Under the pieces are notes generated by a model. The model was not told the DNA's origin. It was given only the letters and a program-made list of their open reading frames with translations, and ran no database searches. The translations under genes and the position numbers were made by a program. A stretch of 41,930 bases of DNA from Paracoccaceae bacterium (GTDB taxonomy: Bacteria; Pseudomonadota; Alphaproteobacteria; Rhodobacterales; Rhodobacteraceae), in assembly GCA_030066175.1 (NCBI GenBank), contig JASJCC010000006.1, positions 1-41,930 of the forward strand. Reading direction: 5' to 3'. Position 1 is the stretch's first letter. Each line of letters starts with the position of its first letter. Positions 18,258 to 26,808 of the stretch are shown piece by piece.

Positions 18258-19136
18258 TCAGACCTTAGCCAGCACAAAATCAAACTCGACGTCCCAATAC
18301 GGCCCGTCAAAGCCAACCTCCGCCGCGCGGCTGCGATCCTCGACCAGGTTGAAATCAGCCAGCAGGCTTTCCTTCACGCCAAACACCGCGTCCGAGTTGA
18401 TGTAGGGATCATCGGGATCGAAGATATGCGTTGTCAGCGGGTCGTACCCGTCAGCCGTGACAATGTAGTGCAGATGCGCCGGGCGGTTCGGATGCCGCCC
18501 CAGATCAGCCAGCAGTTTTCCCACCGGGCCGTCATCCGGAATAGGATAGTATTTCGGTTTCACAGCCTTGAACCAATAGGTGCCGTCAGCCCCGGTACGG
18601 AAGACGCCGCGCAGGTTGAAATCCGGTTGATGGCCCTTTTGCTGAACGTCGTAGAAGCCTTCGTCATTGGCCTGCCAGACGTCGATCTTGGCGCCTTCAA
18701 TGGGATTGCCGTCAGTGTCGAGAATACGCCCGCGCACCACCATGTCCTCGCCCTTGTGATCCAGACAGATATTGGTGCCCATCGGATAGGCCGGCGCGTC
18801 GGCGACGTGGAACGGGCCCAGAACCGTGTTCTCGGAGGCGCCGGACGGGCGGCGCGAGTTGATCGCGTCGACCAACATGGACACGCCGAGCACGTCGCTG
18901 AGCAGGATGAATTCCTGCCGCCACTCATCACATTTGTGGCCCGTGTCGGTGAGGAACATGATGGCCTGAAACCACTCCTCCTGCGTCGGCTCGATCTCTT
19001 TGACCGCCTCGTGCAGTTTGCGGGTGATGACCTCCATGACCTCCCGCAGGCGGGCGTCTTTGGCATTGGCATTCCGACCGGTGACAACCTCAACGCTGTC
19101 CGCTTCGGTGAAGTAGCCTTTTTCATGTGCTTGCAT
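18258..19136 (-). CDS. Intradiol dioxygenase, probable hydroxyquinol 1,2-dioxygenase
   Basis: 292 aa. It has an N-terminal helical dimerisation domain (about 25-105) and a catalytic beta-sandwich. Fe(III) ligands are visible: Tyr162 in ANDEGFYDVQ, Tyr196/197 in KPKYYPIP, and His221 and His223 in RPAHLHYIV. Their spacing agrees almost exactly with the hydroxyquinol 1,2-dioxygenase numbering I recall (Tyr164, Tyr197, His221, His223). The SENTVLGPFHV motif is typical of the hydroxyquinol/catechol 1,2-dioxygenase group. It cleaves 1,2,4-trihydroxybenzene to maleylacetate, which fits the maleylacetate reductase at the head of the same operon. ATG 19136 has GGGAGG upstream. Catechol or chlorocatechol activity cannot be excluded by eye. 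Confidence 0.92.
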   Translation of the reverse strand: MQAHEKGYFTEADSVEVVTGRNANAKDARLREVMEVITRKLHEAVKEIEPTQEEWFQAIMFLTDTGHKCDEWRQEFILLSDVLGVSMLVDAINSRRPSGASENTVLGPFHVADAPAYPMGTNICLDHKGEDMVVRGRILDTDGNPIEGAKIDVWQANDEGFYDVQQKGHQPDFNLRGVFRTGADGTYWFKAVKPKYYPIPDDGPVGKLLADLGRHPNRPAHLHYIVTADGYDPLTTHIFDPDDPYINSDAVFGVKESLLADFNLVEDRSRAAEVGFDGPYWDVEFDFVLAKV

Positions 19137-19150
19137 TTCGTGTCCCTCCC

Positions 19151-20908
19151 TCAGCGTGCCAGGATCTTGGTCAGGACGCGTTTCAGATCGGCTTCGGGGG
19201 CGTCGGTCATCGTCTCGGCGCGCCAGGCGACGTGTTGGTCGGGCCGGACCAGGATGCAGCCGGAATCGGTGATCTCGCGGGCGCGCGCCCAGTCGCCGGT
19301 GAGATCCTCGATCTCGCGCCGTGGTCCGACCAGATGCACGCGAATGTCCATGCCGAATTCCGCGCCAAGCGCCTTGGCGGCCTCACCCCAGGCCTCACCG
19401 CCGATGCCGGTGAAAAGTGTGAACTGCCCGCGCCCGCTGAGATCAAGGGTGGAGTGTTTGTCACCCGTTTTGTGATCGAAAAGCCAGACATGCGGGATGC
19501 GGGCGCCGGGCCAAGTGGTGGGCTGATAATGCAGCTCGGCGTCAAGCTCAAAGGCAGGCTCGAGCTGGCCATCGGTTTCCACCGCGCTTGACCGGTAGCG
19601 CTGGTTCATCTCGACGCCATGCGCGTCGAACTCGTATTTCTTGAAGGCGATGGCGTCGCGGATTGCTGCACGCTGCTTTTCGGCCGCGGGGGTGGTGTCG
19701 CAGCGGGCTTCGAGGTTTTCCTGCATGATTTCCGGCTTGACCCCTTCGGCCATGCCCAGCGCTTCGAAGATCGGACCGAATTCGCCGATCGACTGGTTGG
19801 CGCGGGTGACGATCTGCTTGGCAACCGGCGCGCGTTCCTCGGAATAGCTGTCGAGCAAGCCCGGACCCGCCTGCCCCTTGAGCACCGCGGCCAGCTTCCA
19901 CGCCAGGTTAAAGCCGTCCTGGATCGAGGTGTTGGAGCCCAACCCGTTGGAGGGCGGATGCCGGTGCGCGGCGTCGCCCATGATAAACACGCGGTCTGAC
20001 TGCATGTTGGTGGCGTACATGTTGTTGACGGTCCAGGTGTTGGCGCTGATCAACTCGATTTCCAGCTCGGGATCACCCACCAATTGCCGCGCCACTTCCG
20101 TCGCCATCGCCTCATCGACTTCAGGCGCCGGCTGGTTGATGTCATACCCCCAGACGATCAGCCATTCGTTCCATGGCCGGACCATGCGCACCAGACCCAT
20201 GCCGATCCCACCCACATCCGCGCCGGGCTGCATCACCCAGTAAAGCACCGACGGCCGGTGGGCGACGTATTTGGACAGATCCGCCTTGAAGAGGATGTTC
20301 ATCGACCCGCCGACGCCCATCTGCCCCTCAAACGGCAGGTTTTCATGCTCGGCCACCAACGAATTGCCACCATCAGCGCCAACAAGGTATTTGGACCGCA
20401 CGGTGAATTCCTTGCCCGAGAGGCGATCAAGACAGGTGGTCGTCACGCCGTCGGCATCCTGTTCATGCCGCAGGTATTCAACCGACATCCGCGCTTGGGT
20501 CCCGCGGCGGCAAGCGGTGCCGAACAGGATCGGCTCCATGAAGGTCTGCGGCAGGTCGATCATCAGGCAGGGCGAGGCCAGCTGATGTTCGGCACGGGAA
20601 AGCGGGTGTTTGCCCCAGCTTTTCATCCGGCCGATTTCTTCGCCCGCCAGGCTTTCGCAAAAGACGTTCTCACCCATCAGATCCTGGTGCGCGCCGTGCA
20701 TATAGGCTTCGGCTTCGACCTCATGGCCCAAATCGCGCAGCACCTCCATGCAACGCTGGTTGGTGATATGCGCGCGCGGCGTGTTGGCCAGCCAGCGATA
20801 GCGGTTCACCGCCATGTTCTCGACGCCGTAGCTCGACAAGAGCGCCGCTGTCGCCGACCCTGCCGGTCCGGTTCCGATGATCATGACGTCTGTTGTGAAT
20901 TCGGCCAT
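19151..20908 (-). CDS. FAD-dependent phenol monooxygenase (TfdB/PheA family), candidate resorcinol hydroxylase
   Basis: 585 aa, the usual length of TfdB-like single-component flavin hydroxylases. The N-terminal FAD Rossmann motif is MIIGTGPAGSATAALL (GxGxxG), the middle DG motif is KYLVGADGGNSLV, and the ribityl motif is RVFIMGDAAHRHPPSNGLGSNTSIQDGFNLAWKLA. A C-terminal thioredoxin-like dimerisation region follows (about 430-585). The enzyme hydroxylates a phenol using NAD(P)H and O2. Sitting 3 bp after the LivM-like permease and 14 bp before hydroxyquinol dioxygenase, it most plausibly makes hydroxyquinol from resorcinol or another dihydroxybenzene. The exact substrate cannot be read from the sequence. 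Confidence 0.9.
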   Translation of the reverse strand: MAEFTTDVMIIGTGPAGSATAALLSSYGVENMAVNRYRWLANTPRAHITNQRCMEVLRDLGHEVEAEAYMHGAHQDLMGENVFCESLAGEEIGRMKSWGKHPLSRAEHQLASPCLMIDLPQTFMEPILFGTACRRGTQARMSVEYLRHEQDADGVTTTCLDRLSGKEFTVRSKYLVGADGGNSLVAEHENLPFEGQMGVGGSMNILFKADLSKYVAHRPSVLYWVMQPGADVGGIGMGLVRMVRPWNEWLIVWGYDINQPAPEVDEAMATEVARQLVGDPELEIELISANTWTVNNMYATNMQSDRVFIMGDAAHRHPPSNGLGSNTSIQDGFNLAWKLAAVLKGQAGPGLLDSYSEERAPVAKQIVTRANQSIGEFGPIFEALGMAEGVKPEIMQENLEARCDTTPAAEKQRAAIRDAIAFKKYEFDAHGVEMNQRYRSSAVETDGQLEPAFELDAELHYQPTTWPGARIPHVWLFDHKTGDKHSTLDLSGRGQFTLFTGIGGEAWGEAAKALGAEFGMDIRVHLVGPRREIEDLTGDWARAREITDSGCILVRPDQHVAWRAETMTDAPEADLKRVLTKILAR

Positions 20909-20911
20909 GGT

Positions 20912-21973
20912 TTAGACCTCCCGTTTTGTGTTGGAACCGCCGACAAGACGGCGACGAATTGGAAAGAGTTGCAGCCCGGTGCGTTCAGAGATCAGCCCCC
21001 AAAGACCGCGCGGCGCAAAGAGCATGACGCTGATGCCAATGAGGCCAAGCACCATCAGGTACCAGCTGCCGTAATCCGCCAGCAGGCTTTGCAGCACGAA
21101 AAAGACCAGCACGCCAAGGATCGGGCCTTCGATTGTGCCGATCCCACCGATCACGACGATAAAGATGACGTAAGCCGTCCAGTCGGTGACGCTGAAAGCG
21201 GCATCGGGCGAAATCCGCGCCTTTTGCAGATAGATCAGCCCACCGGCGAGCCCGGTTCCAAAGGCCGATGTCAGAAACACCACCCATTTCATGCGGCTTG
21301 CGTCGACCCCAACGGACTTGGCGGCCTCGGTGTTGTCGCGGACCGCTGCCAGGGCGAGACCGCGTTTGGTGCGCAAGAGCCAGTAGACGCCGGCAATGGT
21401 GATGACGGCGAGTGTCAAGGCCAGCCAGTAAGACAGGATGTCCCGCGCGGCACTGGCGCGCACGTCAAAAAGCGCACGGATGCCATCGACAAAGGCCAGC
21501 TCGCGCAGCGCATCACGCGGCAGCGACGTGCCGGTGCCGCCACCCACGCCGCGCCATTGCGCGACCGACAGGCGCGCAATCTCGGCAATCACCCAGGTAC
21601 CGATGGCAAAGTACGCCCCCTGCAGGCGGAACGCGAAAAAAGCGGTGGGGATGGCCAGCAACAGGGCGGCCACCCCTCCCAACAGGATCGACAGGATCGG
21701 ATCGGCGCCGCCCAGGATGACCGCGCCATAGAGCGCGTAGGCGCCGATGCCGACAAAGGCCTGCTGCCCCACCGATACCAGCCCGCCATAGCCCGCCAGC
21801 AGGTTCCAGTACTGCGCCAAAGTCAGCATCGTCAGGATGAAGAACAGATCCTGGATCATCCCGCGCGAGGCATAGGCCGGCGCCGCAAAGAGTGCCACGA
21901 TCAGGACCGCGGCGGCGATCAGCGTGGCAGTCGAGGCCGGCGTGCGAAGAGTGACGGAATAGGCGGTAGCCAT
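20912..21973 (-). CDS. LIV-type ABC transporter permease (LivM-like)
   Basis: 353 aa from ATG 21973 (MATAYSVTLRTPAST), which has GGGGGAA at the right distance and lies 2 bp after the preceding permease stop. The track start at 22057 is inside the previous gene. Multiple membrane segments (TLIAAAVLIVALFAAPAYA, ILTMLTLAQYWNLLAGYGG, VAALLLAIPTAFFAF, YVIFIVVIGGIGTIEGPILGVLVFFVLQSLL) and the EAA-type loop AAVRDNTEAAKSVGVDASRMKWVVFLTSAFGTGLAGGL are LivM signatures. It is the second permease of the importer and probably carries the aromatic substrate or a related carboxylate. Confidence 0.94.
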   Translation of the reverse strand: MATAYSVTLRTPASTATLIAAAVLIVALFAAPAYASRGMIQDLFFILTMLTLAQYWNLLAGYGGLVSVGQQAFVGIGAYALYGAVILGGADPILSILLGGVAALLLAIPTAFFAFRLQGAYFAIGTWVIAEIARLSVAQWRGVGGGTGTSLPRDALRELAFVDGIRALFDVRASAARDILSYWLALTLAVITIAGVYWLLRTKRGLALAAVRDNTEAAKSVGVDASRMKWVVFLTSAFGTGLAGGLIYLQKARISPDAAFSVTDWTAYVIFIVVIGGIGTIEGPILGVLVFFVLQSLLADYGSWYLMVLGLIGISVMLFAPRGLWGLISERTGLQLFPIRRRLVGGSNTKREV

Positions 21974-21975
21974 GC

Positions 21976-22836
21976 TCAATTCCCCCTCGGAAACAGGCCA
22001 CGCGGGCGGATCAAGAGAACGACCAGAAAGGCAACATGGCCGGCGAGGATCTGCCATTCGGGGTTAATCGCGGCACCAACGGTCTGCGCGACACCGATGA
22101 TCACACCGCCCAGTAGCGTGCCCCAAAGGCTGCCAAGCCCACCGATGATGACCGCCTCAAAGGCGTAGATCAGGCGCGCAGGACCAATGGAGGGATCGAA
22201 ATTCGCCCGCACACCCAGATAGAGCGCGGCGATGGCAGCCACGACCATGGCAAGGCCGGTCGCCGTGGCAAAGACCCGTTCCGGTTTGATGCCCATCAGG
22301 CTCGCGGTCACCGCATCGTCCGACGTCGCGCGGAACGCGCGCCCGATGGCGGTGCGATAAAAGATGTGGTTCAGCACGACGATCACCAGAATGGCCGAGC
22401 CAAAGGTCAACAGCGGCAGAACCCCCATGCTGATCGGCCCGACACTGATCGAGGCGGTCTCAAGCGCCCCGGCCGAGATGCGCTGACTGTCCGCCGAAAA
22501 CCCTTCGAGCAAGCCGTTCTGGATCACAACCGACAACCCGAAAGTCACCAGAAGCGGCGGCAGGATGTCTTCGCCCAGCGTGCGGTTCAGGACCAGCTTT
22601 TGCAGCGCCCAGCCCAGTGCGAACATCAGTGGCGCGGCGATGAGGATGGCGAAGAACGGATTCAATCCCAGCACCGTGACGCTGATTAGGATAATATAGG
22701 CCCCGAGGATAATCAGATCGCCATGGGCCAGGTTGACCAGACGCATGATTCCGAAAACCAGGCTGAGACCAGCGGCGAACAGGGCGTAAAGCCCGCCCAG
22801 CAGAATGCCTTGGATGATGGTGTCGATCCAGATCAT
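21976..22836 (-). CDS. LIV-type ABC transporter permease (LivH-like)
   Basis: 286 aa, nearly all hydrophobic. N-terminus IDTIIQGILLGGLYALFAAGLSLVFGIMRLVNLAHGDLIILGAY is the LivH hallmark, and the coupling-loop motif ATSDDAVTASLMGIKPERVFATATGLAMVVAAIAALYLG lies near residue 190-230. It ends PRGLFPRGN as usual for the family. ATG 22836 overlaps the stop of the LivF-like ATPase. It is one half of the membrane channel. Confidence 0.95.
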   Translation of the reverse strand: MIWIDTIIQGILLGGLYALFAAGLSLVFGIMRLVNLAHGDLIILGAYIILISVTVLGLNPFFAILIAAPLMFALGWALQKLVLNRTLGEDILPPLLVTFGLSVVIQNGLLEGFSADSQRISAGALETASISVGPISMGVLPLLTFGSAILVIVVLNHIFYRTAIGRAFRATSDDAVTASLMGIKPERVFATATGLAMVVAAIAALYLGVRANFDPSIGPARLIYAFEAVIIGGLGSLWGTLLGGVIIGVAQTVGAAINPEWQILAGHVAFLVVLLIRPRGLFPRGN

Positions 22837-23627
22837 GCAACAGCTCCGAAATAGGCGGCGTGGATGTCATCGCGGCTGATCTCGGATGGGCGGCCTTCCA
22901 GCGTGACCCGGCCCTCCATCATGCAATAGACCCGGTCCGCCACAGCGAGGGCCTGGCCGATATCCTGCTCGACCACGATCACGCTGGCGCCACTTTCCTT
23001 GATCTTGGGCAGGGCGGCGTAGATGTCTTTGATCACCACGGGGGCAAGGCCCAGGCTGATCTCGTCACAAAGCAGCACATAGGGGTTCGACATCAGCGCG
23101 CGGCCGATGGCGACCATCTGTTGCTGCCCACCGGAAAGCGCCGTGCCGGGGTTGTGCCGCCGTTCGCGCAGGATCGGGAACAGCTCATAAATCGTCTCAA
23201 GCGTCCAATAGCCAGCGCCGTCATGGCCGGCGGCCAGCTCCATCGGGTCCGGCGCACCGGTGAAGCGCGACAGAAAGCTGTCGATCCGGTCACCCAGATC
23301 GCGCCCACCCTTGTGCTGCCCGCCGATGATCAGGTTTTCCTCGACACTAAGCGAGGGAAAAAGCTTGCGCCCCTCCGGCACCATGGCGATGCCGCGCTTC
23401 ATGATGGTGTCGGCGGGCAGATGGCCGATGGGGGTTTCATTATGCAGGATCTGCTCGGGCGCGTTGCGCAAGACCCCGGTTATCGACCGCATCAGCGTAG
23501 TCTTGCCCGCGCCGTTTGCGCCAATGATGGCGACGGTCTCACCCTGCTCCAGATGGATGTCGACGCCGAAGAGCGCCTGGAAATCCCCGTAATGCGCGGT
23601 CAATCCTTTGGTTTCCAGCAAAGCCAT
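22833..23627 (-). CDS. LIV-type ABC transporter ATPase (LivF-like)
   Basis: 264 aa. Walker A GANGAGKTT, signature ALSGGQQQM, Walker B VLLCDEISLGLAP and H-loop VVEQD are present. The length and the EISLGLAP form place it with LivF. An insertion with GGRDLGDRIDSFLSRFTGAPDPMELAAGHDGAGYWTLETIYELFPILRERR sits between Walker A and the signature and is longer than in amino-acid LivF proteins. Start ATG 23627 overlaps the LivG-like stop (TGATG). Confidence 0.95.
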   Translation of the reverse strand: MALLETKGLTAHYGDFQALFGVDIHLEQGETVAIIGANGAGKTTLMRSITGVLRNAPEQILHNETPIGHLPADTIMKRGIAMVPEGRKLFPSLSVEENLIIGGQHKGGRDLGDRIDSFLSRFTGAPDPMELAAGHDGAGYWTLETIYELFPILRERRHNPGTALSGGQQQMVAIGRALMSNPYVLLCDEISLGLAPVVIKDIYAALPKIKESGASVIVVEQDIGQALAVADRVYCMMEGRVTLEGRPSEISRDDIHAAYFGAVA

Positions 23628-24346
23628 CAGACGTCGATCCCCAGATAGATTTCCTTGACCTCACGGCTTTCCATGATCTCACCCGGATCGCCGATCCCGA
23701 TGACACGACCGAAATCCAGCACCAGCAGCCGCTCCACCACGCTGGTCAGGGCATGCAGAACATGTTCGATCCAGATGATCGTCACACCTTCGGCATGGAT
23801 GTCCTTGATGGTCTGGATCAGCGATTTGCATTCCGCGTCGGTCAGCCCACCCGCGATCTCGTCCAGCAGCAAGAGCTTTGGCTCCGTCGCCATCGCCCGC
23901 GCCAGTTCCAGCCGCTTGCGCTCCAGCAGCGACAGCGACCCGGCAGGCGCGTTTGCCTTTGGCATCAACCCGGTACGCTCCAGCACATCAGCGCAGTCAC
24001 CCGTCACCTCGGCCTCGGAGGCTCGCCGCCCGTGCGTGGCGGCGACCAGCAGGTTCTCGAACACCGTGAGTTTTTCAAACGGCTGCGGGATTTGGAAGGA
24101 CCGCCCTACCCCGTCGAGGCAACGCCGCATCGGCGGCACGCGGGTGACGTCCTGGCCGTCGAACCGGATGCTGCCCGCATCCGACATCAGATTGCCGGTG
24201 ATCAGGTTGAACAACGTAGACTTGCCAGCCCCATTGGGCCCGATGATCCCAAGCGCCTGGCCCTCGGGGACGTCAAAGCTGACGCCATCGGTCACTTTCA
24301 GTGATCCAAAGCTCTTTGACACGTTTTGAAGGCTCAGCATGGTCAT
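23627..24346 (-). CDS. LIV-type ABC transporter ATPase (LivG-like)
   Basis: 239 aa. Walker A GPNGAGKST, Q-loop RSFQIPQPFEKLTVFENLLVA, Walker B LLLLDEIAGGLTDAE and H-loop WIEHV are LivG-typical. The signature reads LSLLERKRLELARA, the LivG variant of LSGGQ. Two in-frame ATGs (24346 and 24340) are possible starts. It is separated from the binding-protein gene by 88 bp containing a perfect GC-rich palindrome, unlike the tight coupling elsewhere in this operon. Confidence 0.95.
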   Translation of the reverse strand: MTMLSLQNVSKSFGSLKVTDGVSFDVPEGQALGIIGPNGAGKSTLFNLITGNLMSDAGSIRFDGQDVTRVPPMRRCLDGVGRSFQIPQPFEKLTVFENLLVAATHGRRASEAEVTGDCADVLERTGLMPKANAPAGSLSLLERKRLELARAMATEPKLLLLDEIAGGLTDAECKSLIQTIKDIHAEGVTIIWIEHVLHALTSVVERLLVLDFGRVIGIGDPGEIMESREVKEIYLGIDV

Positions 24347-24357
24347 TGGGTGTCCCC

Positions 24358-24378
24358 GCCCCGGGCTTGACCCGGGGC
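24358..24378. repeat. REP-like palindrome GCCCCGGG-cttga-CCCGGGGC
   Basis: A perfect inverted repeat with 8-base arms and a 5-base centre, between the binding-protein stop (24435) and the LivG-like start (24346). This sequence family recurs in many alphaproteobacterial intergenic regions. In the mRNA it forms a very stable hairpin with no T-tract. It could stabilise the upstream binding-protein message relative to the downstream transport and catabolic genes, or partly attenuate transcription. Confidence 0.75.
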
Positions 24379-24434
24379 CTCATCCTTGTTCTCGACACCC
24401 CAGGTCGGACCCGGAGCGCGCCATCTGTCAGGTG

Positions 24435-25709
24435 TCAGGTGATGGGTTCCATCACACCGCCGGTGGGCACGTCCGGTGCGGTCTGATTATCGACAATCAC
24501 CAGGTCATAGCCGCCGCCATCCTTCAACCGCCATTGCCCGCCGACCAGCGGCGTTTTGGCGACGTTCTTCGCGGCAAAGGGTGGCAGACCGGCGCCATTC
24601 CAGGCCAGAGGTCCGACGATGGTGTTGAGATTTGTGGCCGCGATCGCCTCGGACACTTCATCGGGGTCGCTGCTGTCGCTGACCCGGCCCATGGCATCCG
24701 CCGCCACCTCGAACAAGGCGTGGACAAACCCGATCGGCTGGGTCCAGGAACGGCCCGTCGCCGTGGTGAACCCCGCCGCCAGATCCCCCGCGCTCATCCC
24801 GTTCAGCGAGGACGAAAACGGATGGGTTGGCGACCACCAGACCTCGGACGACAGGTTGTGACCGGTGTCGCCGAGCGCCTCGACGGCCTGCGGGAACAAG
24901 ATGGCCTTGCCGATCGAGGCTGCCTTGGGCGTGAATCCCTGCTGCTTGGCCTGCGTCCAGAACGTGGTGAAATCCGGCGGGATGACCACGCCGGTGACAA
25001 TCTCGACGCTCGCCGATTTGAACGCGTTGATCTGGGCCGAGAAATCGTCGGTCAGGTTCTGATAGCGGCCCGGATCGGTCAGGGTATACCCTTGCGCGTC
25101 CAGCACTGGGGGGAAGCCGACATTGGGATCACCCCAGGCATTGCCGTCGCCGTCATTGGGAAAGAGACCACCGACCGATTTGTTGGTATCCAGCTGCGCC
25201 CACATGTTGGTGAAGACAGCGATCACGTCCTCCAGCCCCCAGAAGAAGTGATAAGCGTAGTTGAAGGGCTGCCAGCTTGCGGGGTCGCCAGGGTTGCCCT
25301 GCTGGCCGATGAACCACGGCTGCCAGGGCGCGACGGTCGAAATGCAAGGGATCTCCTCGTTTTCGCAGGTGGTTGTCACCGGGTTGGTGGTCTCGGGCGT
25401 CGACGCCACCAGCATCAGATCGATCTCATCATCGACGATCAGCTCCTGCGCCACTTCCGCGGCCCGGTTGGGATTGGATTGGCTGTCTTTGACGATCACC
25501 TCAAAGTTAGCGCCGGCCTCGGTGCCCGCAAAGCCGTCAAGGATGAACTGGTCGGCCTCGGCAAAAGCGGCCAGCGGGCCCGATTGCGGGGTCACATAGC
25601 CGATCCTGATCTTTGCCCCCTGCGCGATGGCCGGGGCCGCCAAGCCACCTGCGGCAAGTGCGACGCCAGACGCGGCGGTCGACTGGAGCAGTTTCCTGCG
25701 TGTGATCAT
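24435..25709 (-). CDS. Periplasmic substrate-binding protein of LIV-type importer, Tat signal
   Basis: 424 aa from ATG 25709 (GGGAGG seven bases upstream); the track start at 25790 is too early. N-terminus MITRRKLLQSTAASGVALAAGGLAAPAIAQG is a twin-arginine signal peptide with AxA-type cleavage. The mature protein begins KIRIGYVTPQSGPLAAFAEADQFILDGF, a type I periplasmic binding fold of the LivJ/amide/aromatic-acid group. It is unusually rich in Trp and other aromatics (STVAPWQPWFIGQQG, PFNYAYHFFWGLED, VWWSPTHPF), which would suit an aromatic ligand. It is encoded between maleylacetate reductase and its ATPases. Confidence 0.93.
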   Translation of the reverse strand: MITRRKLLQSTAASGVALAAGGLAAPAIAQGAKIRIGYVTPQSGPLAAFAEADQFILDGFAGTEAGANFEVIVKDSQSNPNRAAEVAQELIVDDEIDLMLVASTPETTNPVTTTCENEEIPCISTVAPWQPWFIGQQGNPGDPASWQPFNYAYHFFWGLEDVIAVFTNMWAQLDTNKSVGGLFPNDGDGNAWGDPNVGFPPVLDAQGYTLTDPGRYQNLTDDFSAQINAFKSASVEIVTGVVIPPDFTTFWTQAKQQGFTPKAASIGKAILFPQAVEALGDTGHNLSSEVWWSPTHPFSSSLNGMSAGDLAAGFTTATGRSWTQPIGFVHALFEVAADAMGRVSDSSDPDEVSEAIAATNLNTIVGPLAWNGAGLPPFAAKNVAKTPLVGGQWRLKDGGGYDLVIVDNQTAPDVPTGGVMEPIT

Positions 25710-25734
25710 GTGAAATCCTCCCAATTTCCGTGTT

Positions 25735-26808
25735 TTAGTGTTTTGGCGCCTGTCCGTGGAACGCCGCGTCCAGAAGCGCGCGAATGCCATCGCGCGTCAC
25801 CGGCGCCGGGTTCCAATAGGCGTTTTGCGTGGCCAGATCGGCAGCGCGATCCAGGTCTGCCTCCCGCAGACCCAAATCAGCCAGCCGGGTGGGCGCGCCC
25901 ATCTTTTCGGAGAACGCATGCAGGGCCTGGCCCGCGCTCTCACCGCCGAAAATCTCTGCCACCGGGGCCAGAAGATCCGGCACGGCACCCGCGTTGAAGC
26001 CAATGGCATGGGGCAGAATGATCGCGTGGGTTTCGGCATGCGGCAGGTCAAAACTGCCGCCCAGCGTGTGGCACAGCTTGTGATGCAGCGCCATGCCCAC
26101 CTGCCCCAGAACGGTGCCGCAGAGCCACGCGCCATAAAGTGTCTCGCCCCGAGCATCCAAATCGCCCGGATTCTCAACAACACGCGGCAGCGCCTCGGCA
26201 AAGGCGCGCATCCCTTCGACGGCCAGGGCGCTCGACAGCGGGTTGCGGTCTTGCGCGTAAAGCCCCTCTGCCGCGTGCGCGATGGCATTGAGCGCGCTGG
26301 TGACCGTCATTGGCACCGGCAGGCTTGCCACCAGTTCGGCATCGTAGAGGATCACCTCCGGCTGGACCTTCGGATCCTTCAGCGTGGTCTTCCGCCCGCG
26401 CTCCGTCTGGCCCAGGATCGGCGTTGCCTCGGACCCGGCATAGGTCGTGGGTACAACGATCTGTGGCAGGTCGGTGCGATAGGCGATGGCCTTGGCCAAC
26501 CCTGTGGTCGAGCCGCCACCGACAGCCACAAGACAATCAGCGCCAATCTCCTCAACCTGCGCAATCGCCTCTTCGGTCACCGCAACAGGCGTGTGCATCG
26601 TGGCGCCGGTAAAGACGCCGGCGGCGCGCTCACCCACATCCTTGGCAAAGGCCAGCGCAGTCTCGGCCTGCTGCGGTGTTGACAGGATCAGCGCGCGCTG
26701 CCCACCGATCCGCGCGATTTCCGCGCCGACCTGATGCCGGACGCCCGGACCAAAGCTGACCCGCACCGCGGCGCTTTGGGCGACAAACTCGCGCTGAAAG
26801 AAGGACAT
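25735..26808 (-). CDS. Maleylacetate reductase (iron-alcohol-dehydrogenase family)
   Basis: 357 aa from ATG 26808 (GGGGAG five bases upstream); the track start ten codons earlier is unsupported. It reduces maleylacetate to 3-oxoadipate with NAD(P)H. Family motifs: nucleotide-binding VAVGGGSTTGLAKAIA (about 94-109), VPTTYAGSEATPILGQTERGRKTTLKDPKVQPEVILYDAEL, SALNAIAHAAEGLYA and HHKLCHTLGGSFDLPHAETHAIILPH. The YAGSEATPILGQTE form separates maleylacetate reductases from other group III alcohol dehydrogenases. It is the first gene of the nine-gene operon and is divergent from the LysR gene. Confidence 0.93.
   Translation of the reverse strand: MSFFQREFVAQSAAVRVSFGPGVRHQVGAEIARIGGQRALILSTPQQAETALAFAKDVGERAAGVFTGATMHTPVAVTEEAIAQVEEIGADCLVAVGGGSTTGLAKAIAYRTDLPQIVVPTTYAGSEATPILGQTERGRKTTLKDPKVQPEVILYDAELVASLPVPMTVTSALNAIAHAAEGLYAQDRNPLSSALAVEGMRAFAEALPRVVENPGDLDARGETLYGAWLCGTVLGQVGMALHHKLCHTLGGSFDLPHAETHAIILPHAIGFNAGAVPDLLAPVAEIFGGESAGQALHAFSEKMGAPTRLADLGLREADLDRAADLATQNAYWNPAPVTRDGIRALLDAAFHGQAPKH

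Noticed and set aside
20084-22168. 694-codon plus-strand ORF opposite the FAD monooxygenase and permease genes
   Set aside because: Despite its length, it spans two well-supported genes on the other strand and is His/Arg/Gln-rich with no recognisable domain.
24339-25997. 552-codon plus-strand ORF opposite the binding-protein gene
   Set aside because: Antisense shadow; crosses two gene boundaries of a clear operon.
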